Assembly: GCA_949840885.1 (NCBI GenBank)
Contig: CATKYJ010000032.1
Coordinates: 1 to 51,565, forward strand
Direction of reading: 5' to 3'
DNA length: 51,565 nucleotides
Source: an uncultured Acetatifactor sp.
Lineage (GTDB): Bacteria > Bacillota > Clostridia > Lachnospirales > Lachnospiraceae
Part shown: positions 1 through 7,193 of the stretch, one piece after another
Numbering within the stretch: position 1 is the first letter of the stretch
Layout of the letters: the number at the start of each line of letters is the position of its first letter
The notes under the pieces: generated by a model
Database searches by the model: none
What the model saw: the letters and a program-made list of their open reading frames with translations, nothing else
Told to the model about the DNA's origin: nothing
Made by a program: the position numbers and the translations under genes

Positions 1-20
1 TTGTTCTAAATGACATATTT

Positions 21-70
21 ATCAACCGCCTTTGTTTGATAGATATAGTATACCACATTTGGCGGTTGAT
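21..70. repeat. 10-bp inverted repeat with 30-nt AT-rich centre
   Basis: ATCAACCGCC at 21-30 is matched perfectly by GGCGGTTGAT at 61-70. The 30 nt between are AT-rich and contain a TATAC-like stretch. No gene is visible in 1-248. It could be an operator, a recombination site or a terminator stem of an element outside the window; nothing here decides. Confidence 0.5.
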
Positions 71-227
71 GGGAATCTGTGTGAAGTTTTCAAGGTGCTA
101 TATTAGGGGACTTTTGACCCTTACATCTTGGATAGAGTGTAGCATATTTCTGAGGGAATGGCAAATATTTTTTTATCTCATGTATTTGCTCTTATGTATT
201 TGATTTCGGATTCCGAATATAATTGCA

Positions 228-254
228 AAATGAGGGGCCTCTGGCCCCTCATTT
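228..254 (-). terminator. Hairpin over the sortase B stop codon
   Basis: AAATGAGGGGCC (228-239) pairs with GGCCCCTCATTT (243-254), a perfect 12-bp stem with a 3-nt loop. The sortase stop codon (complement of 249-251) lies inside the stem. The minus-strand sequence after it is AT-rich but lacks a clean T run, so it is probably the end of the island transcript rather than a textbook terminator. Confidence 0.55.
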
Positions 255-1094
255 CGTCTCTGTCATCACTCCTCCTGCGCTGTCCGCCGGCACCAGCTTG
301 CCGTGCAGCACATACCTTGCATTGTCAAACACATAGGCGCAAGTGGAAAGCAGCACATAACGGGCTTCGCTGTCCAATTCCACATCCGCCTGAAAAACGG
401 ATTTGGCCGCGCATTCTGCCAGGTACTCGTCCAGCGGCTCTCCGGGTCCCTGAAAGATCGTGTAGGTATCCGAATAGGCCGATGTGGTATATCCGCTGAA
501 CAGGTCTATCCGGTAATCCCTCTCCGGCGTCAGCAGCCACATGACAGGATGCTCCTCGTAGAACTCCTGATTGTCCCAACTGTCCAGCACGGCGAACATG
601 GAGCCGTTCTTCATATGATGCCCGTATATGATCATGTTGGAATCCACGAAACCATGGCGGTTCAGCGCCTCGATGAAGATAGAGCCGGCCATGTTATTCG
701 TTTTGTCGAAGCTTCGGCGGAGATAGAAGTCATTGTCCTCTCCATGGATCACCGGATAATTAATGGGCGTATCCTGGCAGTAAATCCAGCCTACAATGTC
801 GCCGTTCAAAGCCTGCAGCCCCTCAAAATCCACCTGGATCGGTGCTATCTCAGCGCTTTCCCCCGCCAATCCGGCCTGCGTCCCCCCGGAGCCGTCAGCC
901 TCTGAACCGGCACCCGCGCCGCCAGCCCCGGAACCGCCAGTCCCCGAAGCCAGCGCAGTATACTGCCGGGCCACATCATCATATAACTCCCCGCTTACCC
1001 GGTACTGGTACAGCGTGACGATAATGGATATGACAGAAAACAGAAATATTGCGGCTATCACCAGTACCACAGCCCGTCTGATCCATTTTCCCAT
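249..1094 (-). CDS. srtB: Class B sortase
   Basis: Membrane-anchored cysteine transpeptidase that would attach one or more surface proteins of this island to the wall or to each other. Residues about 5-30 form an N-terminal membrane anchor, followed by an unusually Gly/Ala/Ser-rich linker (about 50-75) and the sortase domain. The catalytic His lies in YGHH (about residue 157) and the Cys in STCAYVFDNAR (about 250) with the Arg nearby, the class B arrangement. The start at 1094 is preferred over an upstream in-frame ATG at 1160 because GGAGG lies 5 nt ahead of it and it clears the sipW stop at 1106. It is the last gene of the minus-strand island, 11 nt after sipW. Its sorting substrate is not obvious: the two membrane-anchored neighbours have no LPXTG. 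Confidence 0.9.
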   Translation of the reverse strand: MGKWIRRAVVLVIAAIFLFSVISIIVTLYQYRVSGELYDDVARQYTALASGTGGSGAGGAGAGSEADGSGGTQAGLAGESAEIAPIQVDFEGLQALNGDIVGWIYCQDTPINYPVIHGEDNDFYLRRSFDKTNNMAGSIFIEALNRHGFVDSNMIIYGHHMKNGSMFAVLDSWDNQEFYEEHPVMWLLTPERDYRIDLFSGYTTSAYSDTYTIFQGPGEPLDEYLAECAAKSVFQADVELDSEARYVLLSTCAYVFDNARYVLHGKLVPADSAGGVMTETK

Positions 1095-1105
1095 AAATGC
1101 CTCCG

Positions 1106-1612
1106 TCAGTCCTGCCTGTCCCGCAATATTTTCGCCAGCATATGGAACATCGCGCCGCACAAAATCAAAAGCGCCGCATACAGCTTTCCCACACTGCCCG
1201 ACAGCAGCCTCATCACCGTGCCCAAAAAGGGAACGTGGAACGCCACTTTCCCTTTCAGGCTGCCGTACTTCACCGGCTCCATATCCTCTTTCTGATTCGC
1301 ATCCCCTTTTGTGACGAATTCCCCTTCCACATACCGGTTCTCTTCCACCCGATGGGTGACGATGGCGCCGTCCCGTACAAAGGCGATGATGTCATCGGCT
1401 TCCACCGTCTCCGGCTCCGCCTCTTTGACATAGATAATACTCCCCACCAAAATCTCCGGCTCCATGCTTCCGCTGACCACCTCGTAGATCTCATATCCCA
1501 TGAGCCGCGGAACGGTCAGCGGGAAAAATGCCGCTATCACCCCCAGCAGAATGACCGTTCCCAATATGCTGCAAAGGGCGGGAAAAAACCTCTTACGCTT
1601 GCTCTTCTTCAT
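1106..1612 (-). CDS. sipW: SipW-type signal peptidase I
   Basis: Membrane signal peptidase of the SipW/ER type, which uses a Ser-His pair. The nucleophile is Ser49 in SGSMEP and the general base is His87 in AIVTHR, where Lep-type enzymes have Lys. Membrane segments lie at about 8-33 and near the C-terminus (about 145-165). SipW enzymes process TasA/camelysin-like fibre subunits, and two proteins with that type of leader lie just upstream (3394-4185 and 4182-4730), so these are the likely substrates. The start is set at the MKKSKRK codon at 1612, giving a short overlap with the 3' end of the preceding gene. An in-frame ATG at 1660 would add 16 residues of poor character. Confidence 0.88.
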   Translation of the reverse strand: MKKSKRKRFFPALCSILGTVILLGVIAAFFPLTVPRLMGYEIYEVVSGSMEPEILVGSIIYVKEAEPETVEADDIIAFVRDGAIVTHRVEENRYVEGEFVTKGDANQKEDMEPVKYGSLKGKVAFHVPFLGTVMRLLSGSVGKLYAALLILCGAMFHMLAKILRDRQD

Positions 1613-2564
1613 CCTCTTCCGCTTTCTTCCTGTGCCTCGCCAACAGGAAATACCATGCAATTCCTATGACACCCATCGCGATGACGATCACCACGGGGAT
1701 GGGGATTCCCAGCAGACGTGCATCGCTGCCAAAAGACAGGAAGCCGCTCAGGGGAGTCTCCTGTTCATCCAGATCCTGTAGTTCATCCGCATTTCCCAGT
1801 GGAGTCGGCTCCTCGGTAATATCCAGTTCCTCAAGGCCGGGATCGTCCCCGTCCTCTCCGCCGATGTCCGTCTCCCCGTCCGCCCCTCCCGGTCCGGCCA
1901 GAGGAGGCTCCTCATTGGGAATTACAATGATGCCCGGAACTTCCGGGGCAGCGGGCTCCTCCACGGGAGGCTGCACAGGAGGCTGAGGTCCCGGAGGAGG
2001 CGCCGCCGGCTCCGGAATCCTGGTGTACACGAAACTGAACTCATTCTCCGCCGGATCTTTCTTCAGCGTCTGGGTCATATTGTAGGCCTGGGGCATCCAC
2101 CCCTCAATGTAGATATACGCAACCACGGGCCGGTCGCCTACATTTCCGTAATAGGTCTCGCTGGGAGCCAACTCGTTTCCGGCCTCATCCACATAATGGA
2201 TGGTGTAGGAAGTGGCGTCCCCCAGAATCCCATATGCTATCACATAGTCCATATCCCCGGTGACCACAAAAGAGGAAGTCTGGAAGCTGTCGCTGTTGTC
2301 CTTTCCGCTCTCCCGAATGCCCCGGATGTAATACTTGCTGTTGTCATTTAAATTTACCGCATTGTAGTAAAAATTGATGCGATCCCCATAGTGGAGGTCT
2401 TTCTCCACCACCACGATGTCCCCATTCCGGAAAGTGCCCTGTTTCCCGGCAAAAAAGCGAACCGTATAAGTATATTCCTCCTCCCTTGCGGAAACAGGCA
2501 TGGAGGTCAGGAGAAGCAGACACAGGCACATCAGGGTATAAAACGTTCTCTTCAGCCACTTCAT
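1593..2564 (-). CDS. Exported membrane-anchored protein with MucBP-like segment
   Basis: About 323 residues. It has an N-terminal signal peptide (MKWLKRTFYTLMCLCLLLL..., cleavage near VSA-RE), a beta-rich domain with a MucBP-like stretch (YTIHYVDEAGNEL, about residue 120-180), a Pro/Glu-rich stalk (about 185-265) and a C-terminal membrane segment (about 285-305) with a basic then acidic tail. No LPXTG motif is visible, so it may be held by the membrane segment or by a non-canonical sortase B signal. GGGGGAG precedes the start. It sits between another exported protein and sipW. I do not recognise a family for the whole protein. Confidence 0.75.
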   Translation of the reverse strand: MKWLKRTFYTLMCLCLLLLTSMPVSAREEEYTYTVRFFAGKQGTFRNGDIVVVEKDLHYGDRINFYYNAVNLNDNSKYYIRGIRESGKDNSDSFQTSSFVVTGDMDYVIAYGILGDATSYTIHYVDEAGNELAPSETYYGNVGDRPVVAYIYIEGWMPQAYNMTQTLKKDPAENEFSFVYTRIPEPAAPPPGPQPPVQPPVEEPAAPEVPGIIVIPNEEPPLAGPGGADGETDIGGEDGDDPGLEELDITEEPTPLGNADELQDLDEQETPLSGFLSFGSDARLLGIPIPVVIVIAMGVIGIAWYFLLARHRKKAEEDEEEQA

Positions 2565-2568
2565 CCCT

Positions 2569-3381
2569 TTACTCCCCCTTTTTCTTTTTATGCTCTTTGA
2601 AGCAGTAGATACAATAGATCAAAAGCATTAGTCCGGTCACACCGCTGATAGCGGCCAGCAAAGGCAGTTGGCTCTCATCGCTGGTACGCACGATGTTGGT
2701 CCCCCGCCCCGGGGCTGGGGTGGGATTCGGAGTGTCGTCCACCGGCTGGGGCGGATCGCCGGGCGTTGGCTCGTTGGGCAGATCCACCCGCGGCTCCACC
2801 GCGAAATTCATCTGCAGGTCAGCCAGGGTATCCTGATAGCTGTTGCCCTGGGTCTCGCCGTCCAGCGCTACCTCCAGGGTGATGCTGCCGCCCTGTCCGG
2901 TATACACCGTGTCCAGATAAAAGTAATCTTTCAGGGCGCTGGTAGCCCCATGGAGACCCTCCAGCGTATCCTCCACGGTAGTGCCGTTCTCGCCGCCTAC
3001 GGTATCGCTGTCGAAGAGGGTTTGAACCGTGCCGCTTGGGTTCGTATAGAAGAGACGGTAAGTATAGGCGCCGCCGCCCGTCTCCTCGTTGGCGCTCCTG
3101 TCCTCCAGGGAATACAGGACTTCGTTCTGCATGTACCAGTCCGTGGCTGCGCTGTTGTCATTCCTCAGCTTCAGGGTAATGATCACATTGTCGCCGGGCT
3201 GCATGCCTCCCACCACGTCGTTGATGTCCGATGTAGCGAAGCTGCTGACCATCTGGTTGTCGGCGGTAAAGGACACGTTCCAGTTCTCATCCCCGTAAAA
3301 GGTCTCCGCATGAACCGGAACTGCCATAGAACAGGCTGTCAGCACAGACAGCAGTCCCATCCATATCTTTTTCTTCTTCAT
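2569..3381 (-). CDS. Exported surface protein with C-terminal membrane anchor
   Basis: About 270 residues from the ATG at 3381; a GTG at 3390 would add three residues. A signal peptide ends near VHA-ET. The mature part is beta-rich, starts like a camelysin/TasA-type subunit (contains GDNVIITLKLRN and ATDWYMQNEVLYSLED), has a Pro-rich linker (about 200-225) and a C-terminal membrane segment (about 240-262) with a KEHKKKK tail. RTSDES just before the hydrophobic segment sits where a sortase signal would, but it is not LPXTG; that it is a sortase B signal is only an inference. It lies 12 nt after the 263-residue SipW-type substrate gene and 5 nt before the next gene. Confidence 0.75.
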   Translation of the reverse strand: MKKKKIWMGLLSVLTACSMAVPVHAETFYGDENWNVSFTADNQMVSSFATSDINDVVGGMQPGDNVIITLKLRNDNSAATDWYMQNEVLYSLEDRSANEETGGGAYTYRLFYTNPSGTVQTLFDSDTVGGENGTTVEDTLEGLHGATSALKDYFYLDTVYTGQGGSITLEVALDGETQGNSYQDTLADLQMNFAVEPRVDLPNEPTPGDPPQPVDDTPNPTPAPGRGTNIVRTSDESQLPLLAAISGVTGLMLLIYCIYCFKEHKKKKGE

Positions 3382-3393
3382 GCTCTCCACCCC

Positions 3394-4185
3394 CTACTCC
3401 GTCAGCCTCAGGATACCGTCTTCCCCAATTTCGATTTTTCTGCCCCAGGCACTCCAGACAGCGTCCTGTGCATTGTGCTCCTGCACAGCATCCACTTCTA
3501 CCTCCACCCTGAAAGACACGCCGTCGTAATCATAGGTGGTAATGATAGTGGTATAATTTCCCTCTTTTTTCGTCTCCTGCGACACTTTCTTCGCGATGCT
3601 CTCATCGATTATCAGAGAATCCGCAAAGGGAACCGTCTCGGAAGTCCCCTCGCCCTGGGCGTACAGAAGCTTGTTGTAATACAGAACCGTGCGTTCTCTG
3701 GTTCTGGCTCCCTCGTCCTCCACCCAGTCCGTGCCCAGGTTCACCAGGTTCAGATGAATCAAGTCCGGGGAAAGGTCGCGCATCTTCACATTTTGGGAAT
3801 CCAGCCAGTACTTGTAGATGCTGACACGGACATATTCATTGATGGTGCCTGTATTGCGCACTTTCAGTTCTTCCGTGTACCGCTTTCCCAGCGTCAATTC
3901 TTCGCCCTCAGGGAGCATGTTCTCCAAAAGCGTGCCTGTCTGCTCGTTCCAGGTTCCGTCCCCGGCGCTGCTGTAATCCCGCCAGGATATCTCCTCGCCG
4001 TTCTCCACCAGGGAGACACCGATGTCGTACATCTGGATCCGGGAAGTATATGTCTCGGAATAATATGTCAGCGCAGCCCGGGCGCCGCCGATGGAACTGC
4101 CCAGCAGCATTGCCACAGCCGCCACGAACAGAACCACGGTCACTATGGGGGATACCGCTTTCAAACGCTTCTTCTGCTTCTTCAT
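3394..4185 (-). CDS. SipW-dependent type exported fibre-like protein, 263 aa
   Basis: Exported protein whose N-terminus has the SipW-cognate form: basic start, hydrophobic segment ending in GSSIGGARA, then ALTYYSETYTSRIQ, comparable to the A-Y-F-T/S-D-x-E-x-x pattern of TasA-like leaders. The mature domain contains EELKVRNTGTINEYVRVSI, typical of camelysin-like beta sandwiches (alternate-access to a T-x-N-Y-V-R motif). The start has a strong GGAGGGGG site and overlaps the upstream gene by 4 nt (ATGA type), showing translational coupling. No C-terminal anchor is present, so it would be secreted or polymerised. Family assignment rests on the leader and local motifs only. Confidence 0.75.
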   Translation of the reverse strand: MKKQKKRLKAVSPIVTVVLFVAAVAMLLGSSIGGARAALTYYSETYTSRIQMYDIGVSLVENGEEISWRDYSSAGDGTWNEQTGTLLENMLPEGEELTLGKRYTEELKVRNTGTINEYVRVSIYKYWLDSQNVKMRDLSPDLIHLNLVNLGTDWVEDEGARTRERTVLYYNKLLYAQGEGTSETVPFADSLIIDESIAKKVSQETKKEGNYTTIITTYDYDGVSFRVEVEVDAVQEHNAQDAVWSAWGRKIEIGEDGILRLTE

Positions 4186-4730
4186 GCCTCGCCCCCTCCT
4201 TTTGTGCCGCTGCTGCCTGTGCTGCCCGTATCCAGAAGCTCGCTCCAGTCAGTCTCCCATACCGTGTAGGGGCTTCCGTCTTCATGATATTTTACAGGCG
4301 TGCTCTCATAGATTACGATCACATTGAAACGCGCTTTCTCCTCCGGATCCGCCGGGATGTCCTCGATCTTCACGTCCAGGTTGCCCGTGCTGGCCCCACC
4401 GTTTACCATTTCAGTGTAATAATAATATCCGTCTTCCCCCTCGGTCCAGCCCTCTCCGGAATAAGACAAAGTGTACTGGCTTCCGCAGAACGCCCTGACC
4501 CGGATGTACACCGGCTCCGAGCTCTCCTCATTGGCAATGGCCACATGCTTCGTCCAGCTGGAAAATTCCTCCGTGATCTCCGTCCTGTCCCCCAGCCGGA
4601 TGGTATATCCCCCTGCCGCTTCCGCATAGGTGGTAAAATAGGACCACGCGCTGCCGATTCCCGCGGACGCCGCCCCGACTATGGCTGCCAGGGCAAGGAC
4701 TTGGGGATAAAAGCTTCTTCTCTTCCTCAT
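4182..4730 (-). CDS. SipW-dependent type exported protein, 182 aa
   Basis: Small exported protein with a SipW-cognate leader (hydrophobic 8-27, then SAWSYFTTYAEAAGGY). The mature part contains KHVAIANEESSEPVYIRVRAF, the same N-x-S/T-x-x-P/E-Y-V/I-R-V pattern seen in its downstream neighbour, so the two are probably related beta-sandwich subunits. It ends in a Gly/Ser/Thr-rich tail without an anchor. AAGAGGTG precedes the start. It is co-transcribed and coupled with the next gene. The likely processing enzyme is the SipW peptidase four genes on. Confidence 0.75.
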   Translation of the reverse strand: MRKRRSFYPQVLALAAIVGAASAGIGSAWSYFTTYAEAAGGYTIRLGDRTEITEEFSSWTKHVAIANEESSEPVYIRVRAFCGSQYTLSYSGEGWTEGEDGYYYYTEMVNGGASTGNLDVKIEDIPADPEEKARFNVIVIYESTPVKYHEDGSPYTVWETDWSELLDTGSTGSSGTKGGGEA

Positions 4731-4772
4731 ATTTTCACCTCTTATTCTGATTCCGCATCAGCCACCATGTGG

Positions 4773-5939
4773 TCAGTTTCCCGCAGGCGGCTCGCCCTGG
4801 TTCCCCGCGGCGTCCTGTGCCGGGCTGGAATACCAGTTCCATGCCCCTGCCTCCTCATCGTATACAAACTGGTTCTTGATTCCATGTCCGTTGGTTCTCC
4901 GCCCGTCGTACTCGTTCTCGAACTCCACGGACACCACATCGTCCGCGGCAATGGTGGCCGTCCGGTCTCCCGGCACAGTGAGCTGATAGCTGGAACCGCT
5001 GTACACCTCTGTCACCGTGACCTGGGCCAGGGCCGGAATGTGATCCAGCAGCACGCTCTCCTGCCCGGCGGCAGTGAAAGTAATGCTCTCCACCTCGCTG
5101 TAGATCACCTCATCGTCCAGCCTGCCCGTCACCTCGAAGACGAAAGTGGCGGATTCCTGGACGCCTCCCATGGTCTCATATTCGGAGAGCGTCTTGATAA
5201 TCCTCAGCGAACCGTACCGGTCAAGCCGCTCCGGCTTCAGGTTCACGGAAGCATTGAAAATCCAGTCCCCTCTGTTCGCGGTATTGACCACGCCGTTCTC
5301 GTCCGCCTCCTTGGCAGGCAGGGCCACCAGCTGGGGCAGGAACGCGTAAGAATACTGATCAGAGTTGGCAATGGCAGCAATCCGGACCTCCTCCTGGCCG
5401 GTGAGGGGATTCTGCTGCTTTATGGTTATTTTGTAATCATTCAGTTCTGTCAGGCCCTTTCCTCTGGCTATTAAGAGATACAGGCCCGGATCCAGATCGG
5501 ATATGGCTGTGCCCGCTGCCGTCCCGCTGCCCTCTATGGGCGTCTTGCCCGCGTTCGCGTCCAGGGCGATGGCAGCCGCCTGCTGTGCCAGCCGCTCCCA
5601 GTTTCCCGCCGCCTGGTCGCCGCTTTGGCTGCTGTCCGGAAAATTCATATCATAGCCGGGCATGGGCTCCAGGCTATAGCTATCATAGCCCGGCGTCTTG
5701 ACGGCCCTGGCCACCTGATACAGATCTACTACCACATCCGCTGCCGCCAGGTCTTCCCCGAACCCCTCCGACTCTCCCTTATGGGGATCCTCCGGATAGA
5801 CAATCAGGGAACAGCTCCCGGCCACGAAGCCCTCCGCATCCGCCTCAAGAGGCGCCGCGATGCCCGCCATGGGCTCTGCCATGCATATACCGGCCGACAG
5901 AGTCAACACAGTCACCAGACAGATCCATCTTTTTTTCAT
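4773..5939 (-). CDS. SpaA-like pilus/surface protein without visible anchor
   Basis: 388 residues with a signal peptide (first about 28 residues). The N-terminal half has VVVDLYQVARA and DLDPGLYLLIARG, resembling the first domain of SpaA/FctA-type pilins. The C-terminal half (about 250-345) resembles Cna-B/DUF5979-type domains (SLRIIKTLSEYE, then VTVTEVYSGSSYQL, a possible isopeptide-domain end). The C-terminus has neither LPXTG nor a membrane segment, unusual for this class: either it is secreted and captured by other means, or it has lost its anchor. AGGAGG precedes the start with good spacing. It lies between the sortase C locus and the SipW module, so it may link the two. Confidence 0.7.
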   Translation of the reverse strand: MKKRWICLVTVLTLSAGICMAEPMAGIAAPLEADAEGFVAGSCSLIVYPEDPHKGESEGFGEDLAAADVVVDLYQVARAVKTPGYDSYSLEPMPGYDMNFPDSSQSGDQAAGNWERLAQQAAAIALDANAGKTPIEGSGTAAGTAISDLDPGLYLLIARGKGLTELNDYKITIKQQNPLTGQEEVRIAAIANSDQYSYAFLPQLVALPAKEADENGVVNTANRGDWIFNASVNLKPERLDRYGSLRIIKTLSEYETMGGVQESATFVFEVTGRLDDEVIYSEVESITFTAAGQESVLLDHIPALAQVTVTEVYSGSSYQLTVPGDRTATIAADDVVSVEFENEYDGRRTNGHGIKNQFVYDEEAGAWNWYSSPAQDAAGNQGEPPAGN

Positions 5940-5966
5940 GAGCAGTTTCCTCCTAATTTCCGTTCC

Positions 5967-5994
5967 GCGGCAGTCTGCCCGATACCACTGCCGC
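5967..5994. other. Intercistronic hairpin
   Basis: GCGGCAGT (5967-5974) pairs with ACTGCCGC (5987-5994). A T-rich run follows it only on the plus strand, so it would stop antisense rather than island transcription. It lies in the leader of the SpaA-like gene. Confidence 0.4.
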
Positions 5995-6074
5995 TGTTTT
6001 TAGTTCCGCTTCTCTCCCTTCCCGCCCTGGCGGGATTCCCGTCCAGGATGAAAGGATTGGCTATTGGTCAGAGT

Positions 6075-6989
6075 TTATTCCTCCTCGGAACTGTCCTTTC
6101 GGAGTTCCTCCAGGATCTGATTCTTCGTCTTCTTATGTCCCGTGGTGCTGCTGACGATCAGCATAATGGTCAGGGTCACGAACAGCAGCGGGACTCCCAC
6201 TCCCAGTATTACCACGTAGTTCGGAATCCGAATGGCTTCCGCTACGACTACGACTTCACCGGCAATGTTCTCTATGCGCTTGCCGCGCACCAGCATGCGG
6301 TGAGTGTTGACGCCGTAGGGGGTGCAGGTGACTAAGGTACAGTAGTCTCTTCCGGGCTTTATGGCAAGTTCGTCCACTTCTTCCGGAAGCACGATACGGA
6401 TTTGATCCACCATGTAGGTGATGGTCTGATCCATGACATTCACGGTAAAAGTGTCCCCCTCCACCATTCGGTCTAAATCGGAGAACAGCTTCGCGCTGGG
6501 GAGTCCCCTATGGCCGGACAATACGGTATGTGTCCGCTCCCCTCCTACCGGGAGGGAGGAGCCTGGTATATGTCCTACTGCAATCTGGAGCACGCTCTCG
6601 TCTACGCTGTGGTAGATTGGCAGATTCACACCTATGGCTGATATCTGGATATATCCCATGATTCCAGTACCGCCGATATCTAACAGCTTCTCGTACTCCG
6701 CGTATTCCTCTTCCGTAAGGTCGAAGTCAACGCCGTTTTGAAGTGTCGCGTTGTATGCCTAAGCCGCTTTGATGGCTTCCTCCTTGTCCCGGGCAGATAA
6801 ATCTTCCACTGCGGTTACATAGCCTGCAATTGCTTTCGTGGCGTGCATGGAGTTCCACCAGTCGCTGACAGACGGATAAAGCAGAATTCCTATGCCTGCC
6901 AACAGTATAATGATTAATATGATTGTCGAAATCGAAGGGCCTCTTTTTTTCTTCTTCCTCTTCTTTTTCACGGGCTCTTTTTCTTTCAT
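6075..6989 (-). pseudogene. srtC: Class C sortase interrupted by in-frame TAG
   Basis: Pilus-polymerising class C sortase. The first segment (6989 or 7001 down to 6762) carries a very basic N-terminus and a membrane segment (STIILIIILLAGIGILLYPSVS). After EEAIKAA a TAG (complement of 6759-6761) stops the frame, and the same frame continues with AYNATLQNG and the full catalytic domain: His in LSGHRGLPSAKLF, Cys in TLVTCTPYGVN, Arg in THRMLVRG, then a C-terminal membrane segment. It is not a frameshift: both parts share one frame. The family usually has a residue such as Gln or Arg before AYN, so CAG to TAG is the simplest origin. An internal restart at the ATG at 6659 lacks a good ribosome site. 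Either a nonsense allele, a read-through codon or a sequencing error. The start at 6989 is preferred for GGGGA upstream. Confidence 0.85.
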
Positions 6990-7120
6990 AGGTTTCCCCA
7001 TTCTGACTTGATACGGCAGCTTTCATGCTGCTTACTGACGTTGGCCGGAATCACGGCATATATCCATACCTGCTCCGTTGCTCACCGCACACCGCGTGAA
7101 GGTGTCAGTCTGTGCGGCAT

Positions 7121-7151
7121 CCCCATGGGACGGAAGTTCCGTCCCTCGGGG
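7121..7151. other. Hairpin between pilin and sortase C genes
   Basis: GGGACGG (7127-7133) pairs with CCGTCCC (7139-7145); CCCC (7121-7124) and GGGG (7148-7151) extend it after two mismatches. No T run follows on either strand. In pilus operons such a stem could lower sortase expression relative to pilin by partial termination or protect the pilin mRNA end; this role is inference. Confidence 0.5.
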
Positions 7152-7193
7152 CTGTTGTTGCTCAAATGTGCTTAAGTATCGTGGCAATCCTGA

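Noticed and set aside
158..499. 113-residue plus-strand frame at the left edge
   Set aside because: Overlaps the sortase B catalytic region antisense and has no ribosome site.
2668..4269. 533-residue plus-strand open frame opposite the surface genes
   Set aside because: It runs antisense to four genes with leaders, ribosome sites and overlaps. Its protein is low-quality (His/Gln/Arg-rich) and it has no ribosome site.
6659..7001. Sortase C break as a frameshift or two separate genes
   Set aside because: Both parts are in one frame with only a TAG between; the downstream ATG at 6659 lacks a ribosome site.
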